Part shown: piece after piece, positions 11,631 to 23,815 of the stretch | Numbering within the stretch: position 1 is the first letter of the stretch | Layout of the letters: the number at the start of each line of letters is the position of its first letter | From: Neopestalotiopsis rosae | Lineage: Eukaryota > Ascomycota > Sordariomycetes > Amphisphaeriales > Sporocadaceae | Reading direction: 5' to 3' | Assembly (NCBI GenBank): GCA_023078685.1 | Contig: JALGAS010000002.1 | Coordinates: forward strand, 5,952,001-6,016,000 | Length of the DNA stretch: 64,000 nt | Notes under the pieces: model-generated | Databases searched by the model: none | The model's input: the letters and a program-made list of their open reading frames with translations, nothing else | What the model was told of the DNA's origin: nothing | Translations under genes and position numbers: made by a program

Positions 11631-13256
11631 TGTACCTAGTCCTTGTATGCTTCCACGATGTATGTAGTAGATAGATTAGGGAAGCGCAAACGAGTTGAAG
11701 AAGGCCAGGAGAAGCTCCAGCCCGTACAATCTCGTGTTCCTATTCAGAACGTTGATTCGATAGGTTTAATCGCTTGGCGTCGTGGTTTGGTGTAGCCCGA
11801 ACCTGAAGAAGGGGGTCAAACAATTTCTCGTATCGAGTTACGGGTTATCGTGGCCAGGGTGTGGAATGCGACCGATGCGGTAGGGTGGAAGCTCTAGGTC
11901 GGTCTGCTCGCATTGCCAGAGCAATATGGGACAAAACTCTGGCGGTGCACAGTCGTTCCAATATCTATTCTTCTTTGCAATCCTCACGTCCAAAGACGGC
12001 GTTGTGGTTGTTGCGCACGTGTCTTTCGAGTCTCGGGGGGTGAGAGATGGGTGGGCTGGTGGAGGGTCGCAGCTTATCACGACAAAGGGATGCTTTCAAT
12101 TTAGCTCTCCATCCACACAGCGGTTTTGGGGCGAGCAAGGAGGTAGGTACCGGACTCCGGACACCAAAATAGAGTTAAACTCTTCGAGCGCGCCTAAAGG
12201 AGCATGAAAAAAGAAACAGACTTTTGGAAAGTCACCAGTCGTAACGGCAGCAAGCCACCCACCATGAGAAAAACGAAGAACGATGGTGAGGACTGGACAA
12301 AGATCGCGAGTATGATTGTCAAGGGGGTTTGCACTCGCAACTTTTTTTTGTCAGATGCTACCTTACCCATTACCTGCCAGCTATTGACGGCGGTCGCATA
12401 CGGGAAACTGGCCACTTGGGTGAATTCCTGGGCTTGGCAGGAGAGGCCAATGAGCACCAAAAGTCCACCTCTAGGTCCACCGAACACGCTCATTAGCTGC
12501 CCCGCCTGCCAACCGAAAATAAATTAGGGGACTCGAGTCCTGCGAACAATAGGTAGGCATGGGTCCGGGTCCCTTGAAGTCACATTTCCTGCTGCTGTAA
12601 AACGTGGGGTGCATTCAAAGGACAACAAAGATAACGAGGGGGGCATATTCTTGTTCATGTTTTGATGCTTTTGCATATGCAACCAGATTGTTCAGATTCG
12701 AATTCTTTCTCAAGTTGATTACTCGGCAAAACTTTCAGACCAATTTGAGATCCTCAATTCCGACTTAGGTTTGCTGACTGTATCTATACCGTTGATGTGC
12801 AGGAACATGGTTCCCGTCTATGCCAACAGGATGGATGACTGCACCGCAATCATGCGACGGACATGATCAATACGGATATATAATTCATACACGTTTTCAC
12901 GATTGTAATGTGTCAATCTTGCCAGACCATCGTTCAAATGCGTCTCAACGAGGAGTGATGGATAGTCGGCCGGCTGTGCTCCAAGGAGCTGCCAGCTCAG
13001 GTCAAAGTATTGACAGGCCTGAACCGAGTCTAGATAAGCGAGAACAAGACGCTCAAGCTTGCAGACAGTTACGGGACTTTAATCTCTGCACACAGACTAG
13101 TTGACACGATATGGAAGAGAATCTTCGTGGCAACTTAAGAGTGTGCAGGGTTGGGTGCTACAAGGTGCACGGAGACCATGAGCGAACAACGCTGAATTCC
13201 GATTTTGATTGATGAAAATACGAGGTAACATGATTCGTTACAGGCCAGTAGACCGC
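11631..13256. other. Intergenic region with unsupported short open frames
   Basis: About 1.6 kb between two minus-strand genes. A minus-strand frame at 12493-12194 begins with a signal-peptide-like hydrophobic stretch (GGLLVLIGLSC). A separate minus-strand frame ending near 11838 contains several cysteines. They might be exons of a small secreted protein, but I could not build a convincing spliced model. Otherwise nothing is seen. Confidence 0.35.
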
Positions 13257-14331
13257 TTAGAACCGTTGTCTAAGATGAGAATCGGATGGCAAGTCTTCAG
13301 CCCTGATGAAATCCTCGCGCAACTCATCCACTTCCGGTTCTGTCGGTTCTGCGGCTTCCTCGGTCTTGGGTACGCCATCTTGACTGTCAAGACCATCATC
13401 TTCATCGTCATCGTCGTCAACAGGCTGCGCGTTGACTATCCTTTCGCTCGCCTTGTCTAGAGCATTCTGGGTCCATTTACGCGTTCCTTTCCAAACAGCC
13501 TACTCGTGGTCAGTATGCAGATAAAGTGTAAAAATTCAAACCAAAGCCTACCCAGAAAAATGTTACGGCCCCTATCAAGACCAACAAGAGGTTGACATCT
13601 TCGAGGCGATCTCGGCCAGTACCGCGGCGGCGACCACCACCGCCGACAACGCCAGCCTGTCTCAGGTTCCACCACTGAAAAGGGCTCATGGCGACGAACG
13701 CTTTGACAAAACCCACCAAGCCGAGCGAAAACAATCCCTTGAGAAAGTGAAAGGACCAACTTCCTTGGTCTATATCACGAATAGGGATGCCGAGTCCTCC
13801 ACCGAGGTCAACGTCCACATCCCACTCGTCGGATTCACCTCCGAGTGCCTCGTAGACGGTCCCAAAGGGATCGAGCCATAGGTCCAGGATACGGTCGCCC
13901 ACGAAGCCGAGGAGAAATATCGTGGTGATGACAATGAGAACAGCGAGGAGGAAGGCCATTATGGGACTTCGTAATCTCCGGGCCCAATCCATGCGCTCAA
14001 ACTGGTATCTGTAGCCACATCGATTACATCTCCATTGATTCTCGGTACCGGCCTGTGAGTATCGCCATTCTTGCAGGCAAGACTCGTGAATCCATTTGAT
14101 GCTGCCCGTGCACTTACAAGGACATATCAAGCGGCCTTCCTCATTCTCGTAGACCTTGCGGGGCTTCCTTCCTCGGATCTTGTCCAAGATCTCAGGCTCC
14201 TTGTAGGTTGGATAGACAACATCACGACAGATGTTGCACTCTGCTGGTTTGCCCCTAGGCGGTGGCTGCGGCTGCGCTTGTGGTTCGTCTGTAGCAGCGG
14301 CGAAATCGTAAGCTTGCTCCGAATAGTCCAT
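13257..14331 (-). CDS. RING-CH (RINGv) membrane ubiquitin ligase, MARCH-like
   Basis: Predicted membrane-bound E3 ubiquitin ligase. Two exons on the minus strand, 14331-13552 and 13499-13257, 340 aa; the 52-nt intron carries a TGCATACTGAC-like branch site. The RINGv zinc ligands are visible in order: CNIC at residues 32-35, then CPCKC, HESC and CNRC, with GSIKWIHESCLQEW typical of the family. Three hydrophobic segments follow (AFLLAVLIVITTIFLLGFV, FLKGLFSLGLVGFVKAFVAM and VNLLLVLIGAVTFFW), then an acidic tail. It is far shorter than Doa10/Ssm4, so it is a MARCH-like small form. An upstream ATG at 14448 is in frame, but 14331 was chosen because the extra residues lack any family resemblance. 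Confidence 0.82.
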
Positions 14332-15385
14332 ACTCGGGATATGCGGGTAAAGCTGAAACCTCGTACAGGATTCCCAAAAGGAGGAAATAATATGCGTTCT
14401 GGAGAATACCGAATAGAGACTCGAGACAAAGAGATCGAGTTCCTGCAATCAGTCTTTGATGTGGAAATTGGGGTCCGTTCCTCGAGGACAAACTGGTTGT
14501 TGATGACAAAGGCTGAGGTGGCATTTCTGCCAGGTAGCTCTTTCTGTCGGTAGGTAGCGTGGCGCTCCAGAATGTGAAGGCAGTCGCGTGTGGGCAGTGA
14601 TTACCTGTATATTGGGCGCTAGACCCCAGTGCTCCAAAGAGCTACATAGATGGCTGCGGCCATTGTACGAACCTACCGGGAAATAGTACACAATGAATTT
14701 GAGGGACTGTCAAGGCAATCTTGAAAGATATGATTGTCATTCTTTCCGTTCCTTTGAGCATTGAAAGAGGTAGGAGAGGGAAATTCTCTGCGACTGAGGA
14801 CTTTTCGAAGAAGCTGTGGCAGGTACTAAACGTTGGCCCACTTAAACGCCCCCAGCAAGGTAGGTACTTGAAAGTAGTTGACGGAGAGCTGGTACCCCTC
14901 GCTGCTAACCACGACAGAGAGTTTCTGGACGCTGCAGGATCAATTCCCAATGTGATTTACTCGCAGATTACTATGATTGTATGATAATAACTATGCTCGA
15001 TTACATGGGTCAACCATAGATTGTTGCTCATCGTCCGGTATGCTTCATGGATAGTGTCTGCAAAGTACCGATCTCATGGTGCTTAAGGGAAATGCTACAT
15101 GTGTGTCTGGTAGCATCTAAAGATGGGCGGAGCTAAACCTTTCTGGCTTAGTCACGAATTGGAGCTCGGGCCGCATTCAACTTGCAGCAGGCTGAAAGGC
15201 ACCTGTAGCTCGAACACGCAAACCCGCGATGCCTGGCCACTGAACGAGAGCCCACATAGCTACCACTACCTAGAGGTCGTCCAGCCTCGCATCGTCATCT
15301 CACAACCGCCTCTCAAACAATCACCCTTTCGTATCCGCACAACACAACAGAATCTCCAGATACCCTTCCAAGCCCAACTGCAGCT
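14332..15385. other. Divergent intergenic region
   Basis: About 1 kb between the RING-CH and proteasome genes, which are divergently transcribed. It contains short open frames without domains and no RNA gene. It presumably holds both promoters. Confidence 0.5.
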
Positions 15386-16479
15386 ATGGCCGACCGATAC
15401 TCGTTCTCGTTGACGACGTTCTCTCCGAGGTAAGCTCCCCATCCGTCCCGTCGTTACTTGTGAGCTTGTAGCTAACCTTGACTGTAGCGGCAAGCTCGTC
15501 CAGATTGGTACGTGTGTTGGTCGAAATACAACAAGAGCAATTATGCAAGATCCAGAACTAACAGTTCCATTCCAGAGTATGCTCTCAATGCCGTCAATCA
15601 AGGTGTTACAGCACTAGGCATCAAGGGTAAGCCATCTATCCCCTTCCCGTTTGCTCCAGAGTTACTCGTGCTAACGTCCAGCAGCCACCAACGGTATCGT
15701 CCTTGCCACCGAGAAGAAGTCATCATCGCCCCTCGCAGATGCCTCGTCCCTTTCCAAGATCAGCCTCATCACACCCAACATCGGCATGGTGTATTCGGGC
15801 ATGGGCCCTGACTACAGAGTGCTCGTCGACAAGGCACGCAAGGTCTCCCACTCTGGCTATAAGCGAATCTACAACGAGTACCCCCCGACCCGGATATTAG
15901 TACAGGATGTCGCCCGGGAGATGCAGGAGGCAACACAGTCGGGTGGTGTCAGGCCGTACGGTGTCAGTCTGTTGATCGCCGGATGGGACGAGGGTATCAT
16001 GCCCGACGAGGAAGCTCTGGTGCAAGGCGAAATCATTGACGCTGATGGCAACAAGAAGAAGATCTCGAGCAAGACTGGTGGTATCCACAAGGGCGGTCCC
16101 ATGTTGTACCAGGTTGATCCGTCGGGCAGTTACTTCCCATGGAAGGCCACAGCCATTGGCAAGAGCGCAACATCGGCCAAGACTTTCTTGGAGAAGCGGT
16201 ACACGGAAGGCCTGGAGCTTGAGGATGCCGTACACATTGCTCTGCTCACCCTGAAGGAGACGATCGAGGGAGAGATGAACGGCGACACCATTGAGATTGG
16301 TATGTTTGCCCAGAAGGCATCGATTTTATTTGGGCATCGACTGACTAATATATTTTGCAGGTATCGTCGGCCCTCCAGCAGACCACCTTCTCGGCGTCGA
16401 GGGCGTCGAGGGTGCCACTGGTCCTCGCTTCCGGAAGCTGACCTCTCAAGAAATTGAGGACTACTTGACGAATCTATGA
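15386..16479 (+). CDS. PRE8: 20S proteasome subunit alpha-2
   Basis: Structural alpha-ring subunit of the 20S proteasome. Five exons: 15386-15429, 15488-15507, 15576-15626, 15685-16299 and 16361-16479, giving 282 aa. The N-terminus reads [18 protein letters not shown], the conserved alpha-subunit signature, and [35 protein letters not shown] and [16 protein letters not shown] match the alpha-2 family. Exon 2 is only 20 nt. The third intron ends in a tandem CAGCAG acceptor: using the second AG gives the conserved GIKATNG, the first would add one Ala. A segment of roughly 28 residues ([17 protein letters not shown] and flanks) is inserted before [15 protein letters not shown] relative to yeast and animal orthologs. 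Confidence 0.96.
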
Positions 16480-16554
16480 TAGCAGGCGTTACGTAATGCG
16501 GATTGTGCATATTTGTACCATAGAACAGCATAGATGGTTCGGAACAGAAAGAAT

Positions 16555-17686
16555 TCATGATGCTGCTTGAGTATCCTTGCTACTTGCCACGAATAATGTG
16601 TTTCTGGGACCACAGATGACGGAAGTGATGGTCTTTCTGGGACTTGGGACATGGGGTATCTTGGTCCAGGAGTGCAGTCTCTTCTCTCCAGGCAGTCCCA
16701 ATTGACCATTCGTATTGTCACCAACTGTAAAGAGATGGCCATCTTTAGACAAGAGGCAGGCATGACTTGAGCCTACGGAAAAGTCCACTACATCGTTGTC
16801 TTCGACATCGACAGGTGTTGGGCTCTCTGACAAGCCATCGAACATGGCAAGGACCCCAGGATGGCCTCCCCACGCATACAAGTCATTGCCTTCTGTCAGC
16901 GCCATGACGAGATAACCCCCAGCAGCAATCTTGGTGATTTTTCCGGTAGGCAGCTCCATTAGATCTGTCACCAGACCTGGGACGTTTGCTGGACTAGATG
17001 AATTGTACTTCAGCATAGGTGGAATCAAGGTGCATGTCTTTTGGGTGTAAAACATACAACTCATCTGTAACCTCCCGGCCCAGGCATGCGGGAAACCGTC
17101 CATCGCCCCAGCTCCATACCTCGCCCTCGTTGCTGAGCGCCACAAATCCAGTCTCGTAGGCCGCTATTTGGATAATGTTGCCGAGATCATGAAAAATATC
17201 CTGAATATTTCCTTTCAAATAATGGGTTGGACTCTGATATTGATGCACAGTCTTGGCATCGCTATCGTAGGCTGGACACGGGGGGTCTCGTGTAAGTCAT
17301 ATGGGTCATGCAAACCAGCAATAGAACAGGACATACCCGCTAGCCAAAAGGCGCCAGTAATAGCGACTGTTGGACTGAAGATGTCACTTTGCATATCGCA
17401 CCAATCTTCTAGACATCCAGCAACATGCGCGCCATTGCTGGATTCGACTGATTTGCAAGTTCGTTAGTTGCCAAGCAATAAAGGAAAGAAGTGCATGTGC
17501 TCGGCACATACCTCGGACAGCATTGAGCGAGGCCCATACCTTGTCGATACGGTCGTCGGCGAATATTTTGACAAACTCGTGGTAGTCGTCTGGCTGCTCT
17601 TTGGCCTCTTGATCATTACCAAAATTCAGCTGATTCCAGGCATTGAATCCTGTTGCGTATAACTGCACATTCGAATCGCCTGTCAT
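16555..17686 (-). CDS. RCC1-repeat (beta-propeller) protein, 312 aa
   Basis: Four exons on the minus strand: 17686-17512, 17447-17337, 17271-17058 and 16993-16555, phases 1, 1 and 2. RCC1-type repeats are visible: VQLYATGFNAWNQLNFG at the N-terminus, EGEVWSWGDGRFPACLG, NDLYAWGG and GHLFTVGDNTNGQLGL. With about 312 residues it is shorter than a canonical seven-bladed RCC1, so it is unlikely to be the Ran exchange factor itself; RCC1-domain proteins of this size have varied roles. Its stop codon lies only 75 bp from that of the convergent proteasome gene, so the 3' UTRs probably overlap. Confidence 0.8.
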
Positions 17687-18439
17687 GGCTGGGAAGGCTC
17701 ATGCTGAGTGGTAGTGGTTGTGAAGGCTGAGTTGAGTTGGGTTGGGCTGTTCATGCATGCGCTGCAATTGACCTTGACCCACTGGGAGCGGCCAGGCGCC
17801 TAATTTTTGAGATATACTCCTCCCACCCGGCCTGGCTCAACCATCACTGAACCTTCACATTTCTGCTCTTTCGGTCCAACTCACCCATATCTTTTGATTC
17901 TGGAGGAATGAGAGTCTGCTGGCCAAAGAAATATGATAATCATCGTTAAATAACCTTATTACAGACACCTAATACCAGTCATGCACGTTGCCGCATGGGC
18001 TCACGCTACCTGGAGTAAAAAGCCCACTGCTCTCCTCTTGTGTGTGGGGGTGGTTCATGAATGATAACATCCTCGAAAACGATATTGATCATTTCATGGA
18101 CAGGTACTCTCGAGTATCATAGACTCGCGGCCTAGAGCGGCGGATACTGACCGGCCTCCCGCTTCTGCTTGATGTTCAGTGTTGGCAGCCTCGTCATCAA
18201 GCGCCCGTCCGAGACTCGACCAACGAGGCGGGTCTGGCTCGGCTGCCTCGAACGTGCCGTGGAGGCCTACCAGTTGGATTTCCGGTGGCTCAGTAAACGT
18301 TTCAGACTGATCAGGGCAGTTTGAGATATTTAACAGGCTTTCCTTGGATTGTTTTATTGAGTGTCAACATACCTATCTAACTCATCTCTTTTCTTCTACC
18401 ATTCTGGTATCGAGAGAATTGCGTTCTACAATTGCAAGC
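17687..18439. other. Divergent intergenic region
   Basis: About 750 bp between the RCC1-repeat gene and Dicer-like 2. No open frame or RNA gene of note. It should hold the promoters of both genes. Confidence 0.5.
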
Positions 18440-21400
18440 ATGACCGCCAACAGTAGCCTTCTGGATGGCTCTGAGATTTTGGAGGATATGAGCAGCCTCT
18501 CTAGCACATCGTACCCATCAACACCGGTCAATGAGATCATCTCGGACACGGCCCTCGAAAAAGTCGCTTTACCTCCGTCCCCGCCCGCTGCAGGTGATCG
18601 TGATGTGCAAAAGGAGGCAGTCGTACACGCCCGGTCCTACCAGACGGAAATGCTTCAAGAGAGCCTCAAACAAAACATCATTGTTGCTGTAAGATTGGAT
18701 ATAATTTGACTACTTCCGACATTGCTGATTGCTGTAGATGGACACTGGTAGCGGCAAGACCCAGGTAGCAATCCTTCGGATGCAAGCTGAACTCGAGAGA
18801 GCATCTTCAGACAAGATCATATGGTTCCTTGCGCCTACAGTCGCGTTGTGTTACCAGCAAGCCAATGTCATCCGCTCCCAGATTCCCAGAGTAGAGACCA
18901 AGATTCTGAGTGGTAAAGACGGTCCCGAGACCTGGTCATCTTCTCAGATTTGGGACAATTTCTTGCTCAACGTCAGCATCGTGGTGTCAACGCCGCAGGT
19001 TCTTAGTGACGCGTTGCAGCACGACTTTGTAAGGATGTACAGACTGTCACTTATAGTCTTTGATGAAGGTGTGTTCATATCGACACCATCAGCGGTCCGT
19101 GAACTAATACAATTTTAGCTCACAACTGCACTGGCAAGCATCCTGGAGTCAAGATCATGAACGTTTATTGGAAAAACAAGAATTCTGGTCTTTCAGTACC
19201 CTCTATATTGGGTCTTACTGCGAGCCCAGTGATGAACATTTCAAGACATGGACTGGAAACTATTGAGAGGACCCTTGATGCCATCTGCAAGACCCCTACG
19301 AAGCACAGAGAAGAGTTGCTGGCCCAAGTCAACCGCCCGGCACTGATCTGTATTTCGTACAAGCCCACCGAAGAAGCAGAGACTACAAAAAGCACTGCAA
19401 CCATGAACAGTGTCCGCTTCGTTCTCAATGATCTAGACATAAGACATGATCCTTTTGTAAAGCGTATGCTCCACGAAAATACTGAACGGAGCCGAAACGA
19501 GCTCCTAGCTGCTGTGCAGGGAAATGACACACCCTCTACCAGACAACTAAGCTCACTTTACCGCAAGAGTATCGAGATTCGAAAGGAACTGGGAGCCTGG
19601 GCTACCGACTTCTACATCTCTACAGCAGTCAGCCAATACTTGGAACACGCAGCCAAGGGCGAAATTTCCCACACGGCGTGGAATATTGCCGAGAAGGACT
19701 ATCTTGTCAACGCTTTGAACAAAGTCCAACTCCCTCACCTACATACGCCAGATGATACATTAGTATCGGAGAAAGTCGTCAGGCTCATCGCGCAACTAAA
19801 GAATTGCCCAGAAAATACACTGGGTATCATATTCGTCAAGGAGACAGCCACTGTCAGTGCATTGCACAGTCTTTTATCCAAATATGGCGCGACTCGAGAT
19901 CGCTTTCGCATTGGAACCATGGTTGGGATTTCCCGAAGCGCAGCAAGGAAACGAGAAGTGGGAGAGATTGACCGAGAAGACAGCCTTCTAAACCTAGAAA
20001 ACTTTCGATCCGGGCAACTTGATCTCCTAATCGCCACTAGTGTGCTGGAAGAAGGGATAGATGTCCCGGCCTGCAATCTCGTCATCTGCTTTGATAAGCC
20101 GCCGAATCTGAAATCGTTCATTCAACGTCGTGGCAGGGCAAGGATGAAGCACTCCACCCTCCTTCTGTTTTGCGAAGAGGGCAACGATACCCAGACCACG
20201 TGGGAGGATCTTGAACAGGAGATGAAGAAACAATACGAGGCAGAGGATCGTGAAAAGGAGGGACTCGCTGAGCTTGAGGAAAGTGATGATGTCTACGAGT
20301 ACACCTTTTCCACTGGCAGCGGCAACGAGATGGACATTGACAGTGCCAAGTCGCACCTCGACCACTTTTGCGCCACCCTCTTCTCAAAGCAGTTCGTCGA
20401 TTGCTTGCCCTACTATCTGTTTGAAACGATATACACCACTGGTGCCAAGTCGGAGCCGCCATTGTTCAGGGCTACGGTCGTCTTGCCGAATTCGCTATCG
20501 GTTGACCTACGCCGGACGGAAAGCGTCAGTACTTGGTATTCCCAAAAGAGAGCTTGCAAGGATGCAGCATTTCAGGCCTACAAGAAGTTGTACGAAGCAG
20601 GACTTGTAAATGAAAACCTGCTTCCTTTCAGGGCCGAGGAGCTCGCAAAAGGCCCCGATTTGCGACTTCCAGAGATCGAAGTCAGCGAGGTTTGGAATCC
20701 TTGGCCTACGGTCGCAAAAGCTTGGGCTGAGGGACCAAGGTATAAGCATACAGTTCGACTTTCAGATAACAGCCATACTCTTTGTGAGTTTGAGCTTCAT
20801 GTCCCAGTACACTTACCCAGAATTCCGCCTTTTCATGTGTTCTGGAGCTCAGACACTTGGTTAGTGGAAATTGGGCCAGCATCTCAGAGCACGAAGACTG
20901 TGGAGAAGCTCGGCGAAGAAACCATGGCCCTGATCTGTTTGGCTCTCGGTCACCGTTTACAGGTGAAGGAAGATGGACAGCATACACTCATGTTCCATTC
21001 GAGTGTGGATTCATCGACAAAGGATCGGCACATGACTTTTGCCGAACTCGAAAAGTGGCAGACAGCTTCTCAGGATGAACAGGCAGGACCGCTGCCATAT
21101 CTCATCAGGAATACTGCTAACGGCTCACCATATTTCTTCGAGAAGTGGCTGGCATCCAGACCCCAAGCTGAGCTCGTGCGGAAAAAAATGTCCAACTATC
21201 ACGAGCGCATCATTGAGGAACAGGGAGGTTCTGAAGGACCTTGGCTTGCTCTGAGACGCTGGCCGAAACGGCAAGACTTCTTGCATGAGATCCGCCAGGA
21301 CCCGGCTCAGTCGTCTACAACTAGGCCTTATCAGACTGCTTGGCCGGTTTCTTGCTGCCGGATTGAGACGGCCCCTATCGTACATGTACAGTTTGGCGGC

Positions 21401-22984
21401 CTGATTCCGTCGATTACGCACATGATCGAGATCTATCTCGTCGCGCAGGAGTTATCTGAGACGGAGCCACTCAAACATCTTCACTTCGAAGATTTGTCGT
21501 TGATGCTCACAGCAATCAGCGCATCATCCGCTCGTGAGGCCACTGATTACCAGAAGCTCGAGTTTCTTGGGGACGTGCTCCTAAAGCTCCTATCAACAAT
21601 CAGTGTTGCGGTCAAACGTGAGTTATGGCACCGCGATCTAGTATCCGTTTTACTCCAAAGGTACAAATCAAACTGACAATTTTACACAGACCCGCAGTAT
21701 CCTGAAGGTTACCTATCAGTAATGAGGACAAAGATGATTTCAAACACGAGACTCTGCCGAGCGACCATAGATCAGGGCCTAGACAAATTCATACTGACTA
21801 AAGAGTTTACCGGACAGAAGTGGAAGCCATTTTACGTGGATGAGATGGCTACCGCCGATGATATCTCTGGAACTCGGCAAATGTCGACAAAAGTACTGGC
21901 TGATATCGTAGAGTCCCTCACCGGCGCAGCCTTCATTGATGGCGGGCAGGGAACACGAGGGCTAGACAAGTCCTTGGCTTGTCTGCGTCTGCTGATGCCT
22001 AACATTGAATGGCACGGTCTCGATGAAAGCAGAAATGTCCTTTCGGATCTTGTAGACAAGAAGAGCGGGCTCCCTTCAAATTTCCAGCCCTTCGAGAAGC
22101 TCCTTGAGTATTCCTTTACTAACAAGGCACTGCTCATTGAGGCCCTCACTCATGGCTCATACAGCCTGGGCTCGTCGGAGGAACGATCGTACGAGAGACT
22201 CGAATTCATTGGAGACGCGATTCTGGACTACATCGTCGTCCTGAAGTTATGGGAAAGAGACCTACCCCAGGGTCTCATGTCCCCGCTGCGCGCCGCCTGC
22301 GTCAATGCCGACCTAATTGGCTTCCTGGGCATGGAATGGAGCATACCACAAGATAGCAGTGAAATCGTGGATCAGCGCCCCGTGTCCACGACCATCAAAG
22401 TGCCCTTCTGGAAGTTCATGCGCCACGCCTCGTCCGAGGTGGGTGCCCTGCAACGTGGCACGGAGAAGCGCCACGCTCTGGAGAGGGGTCCCATCAACGA
22501 CGCCATTGCGCGCTCGCCCACGTACCCCTGGGCGCTGCTCGCGCATCTGCACATTCCAAAGTTCTTCTCGGACATCTTCGAGTCCGTCATTGGCGCCGTG
22601 TGGCTCGACTCGGGCGACCTGGGAGACTGCGCGGCCATTATGGAGCGCATCGGCATCCTTCCCTACCTCGACCGCATCCTGGACCAGGGGGTCGACGTGT
22701 TCCACCCCAAGAACAAGCTGGGCGAGATTGCCAATGAGAAAAAGGTCGAGTACCGGGTCGAGAGACAACAGGGAGGAGGAGGGGGAGATGATGGTGTTGG
22801 TGGCCTGGCAACGCAGCTGAGCTGCCAGGTGTACGTGGGTGACGAGCTGGTTGTCGAGGTGGGCGAGGGCTTGAACAAGGACGAGATCATAACCAAGGCG
22901 GCCGAGAGGGCTTATGCGATTTTGAAAGCTAGGAAGGATGGCCATGTCGGGGTAGATGCAGATGCGATGGATGTCGACCAGTAG
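18440..22984 (+). CDS. DCL2: Dicer-like protein 2
   Basis: Cuts double-stranded RNA into small interfering RNAs; in fungi Dcl-2 is the main Dicer of quelling and antiviral RNA interference. Four exons: 18440-18688, 18738-19068, 19119-21617 and 21690-22984, 1457 aa, normal length. Domains in order: helicase motif I MDTGSGKT at residues 84-91, DEAH box at 192-195 (its Ala codon is restored by splicing), helicase C with ATSVLEEGIDVP and QRRGRARM, Dicer dimerisation region near residue 600 (LDHFCATLFSKQ), RNase IIIa (YQKLEFLGDVLLKLL, about 1000-1015) and RNase IIIb (SYERLEFIGDAILDY, about 1190-1205). The C-terminus resembles a double-stranded-RNA-binding fold. I see no clear PAZ domain. Catalytic acidic residues look intact. 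An in-frame ATG at 18344 would add 32 residues; 18440 was preferred. Confidence 0.96.
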
Positions 22985-23815
22985 ACTGTTTGGATAAATG
23001 TCTGTTTCATTCTTGTCGAAATAGGGACTGCCTCCCAGGAGAGCTCATAGCAAACGGCTGGCGAAGGGTTGCCGTGTGACAGAGTTACTCTTTGTCTGAG
23101 CTAGTTTCGAGGCCTAATAGTTGTGGTTAAGCCACCCAGTCATCAACTGAACAACTGCAAACGAACCACTGAGCCGGTGGGCATGAGGAAATTCGTGGGT
23201 TACTCTGGGGGACTTTGGCTCAGTGGTAGGAGTTGGTGATACCCCAACTCTTGAGCGTGCGGCCAGGCAAAATAGTAACCCTCTTTTCCGGGACTGGTGT
23301 TCAATTCCTCGAATTGTCAATATCAGGGGCCTCTTTTGTGGGAAGAAGAATTATTCTTCATTATCTTTTTTTTTTTCTCTTATTCTCAAATCCTACTTGG
23401 ATAGAATATGTTTTCTCTATTCTTTTTTCCCTTTCCCCATTTATCTTTCAACGTCAATAATCCACGTTCAGCCATCGAGACATATTATGCGGCACGAATT
23501 TTATGCTTCATACGTTTCTTTCATAAACGATTTATTGATCTGGATTGCAGCATCTCTCTGCTTACTATAGGCAGTCTCCAAGAACCACGAATACAGACTT
23601 GAGGCCTCTCAAGAGCCCTAGAAAGAAAGGATATAGAGACGAAAATTGCCTTGTCGTAATCTTACACAGCCATGATCATGCGATCTGCCCAATATCATGA
23701 TTCCCATCAACTGTTTGACGAAGATGACCTTGGAATCTCTTGGCCCTCCAACTTCGATGATCTATCCCAAGAGCAACTGAAAGCACAACCCCCACAATCC
23801 TGCTTTGAAAATGCT
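22985..23815. other. Convergent intergenic region with a tRNA-like element
   Basis: Lies between the 3' ends of Dicer-like 2 and the DUF7918-like gene. It contains the degenerate tRNA-like sequence listed separately and pyrimidine-rich sequence with an 11-T run at 23366-23376. No supported protein gene. Confidence 0.5.
23209..23318 (+). ncRNA. Degenerate tRNA-like sequence (tRNA pseudogene or tRNA-derived SINE)
   Basis: A perfect A-box-like TGGCTCAGTGG (23216-23226) is followed 82 bp later by a near B-box TGTTCAATTCC (23298-23308). The D-stem bases GCTC can pair with GAGT. A strong 7-bp hairpin GAGTTGG/CCAACTC with a 7-nt loop lies at 23230-23250. The outer arms GGGACTT and AATTGTC pair at only five of seven positions, one of them G-T, and the T-stem has a mismatch. 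A run of 11 T at 23366 would stop RNA polymerase III. The loop lacks the U33 expected of an anticodon loop, so this is not a working tRNA. It could be chance. Confidence 0.3.

Noticed and set aside
12194..12493. Signal-peptide-like minus-strand frame
   Set aside because: The start is attractive for a small secreted protein, but the rest is hydrophobic low-complexity sequence and no consistent multi-exon model could be built.
22313..22945. 210-codon open frame antisense to the Dicer-like 2 C-terminus
   Set aside because: Mirror of a GC-rich RNase III region; no domain.
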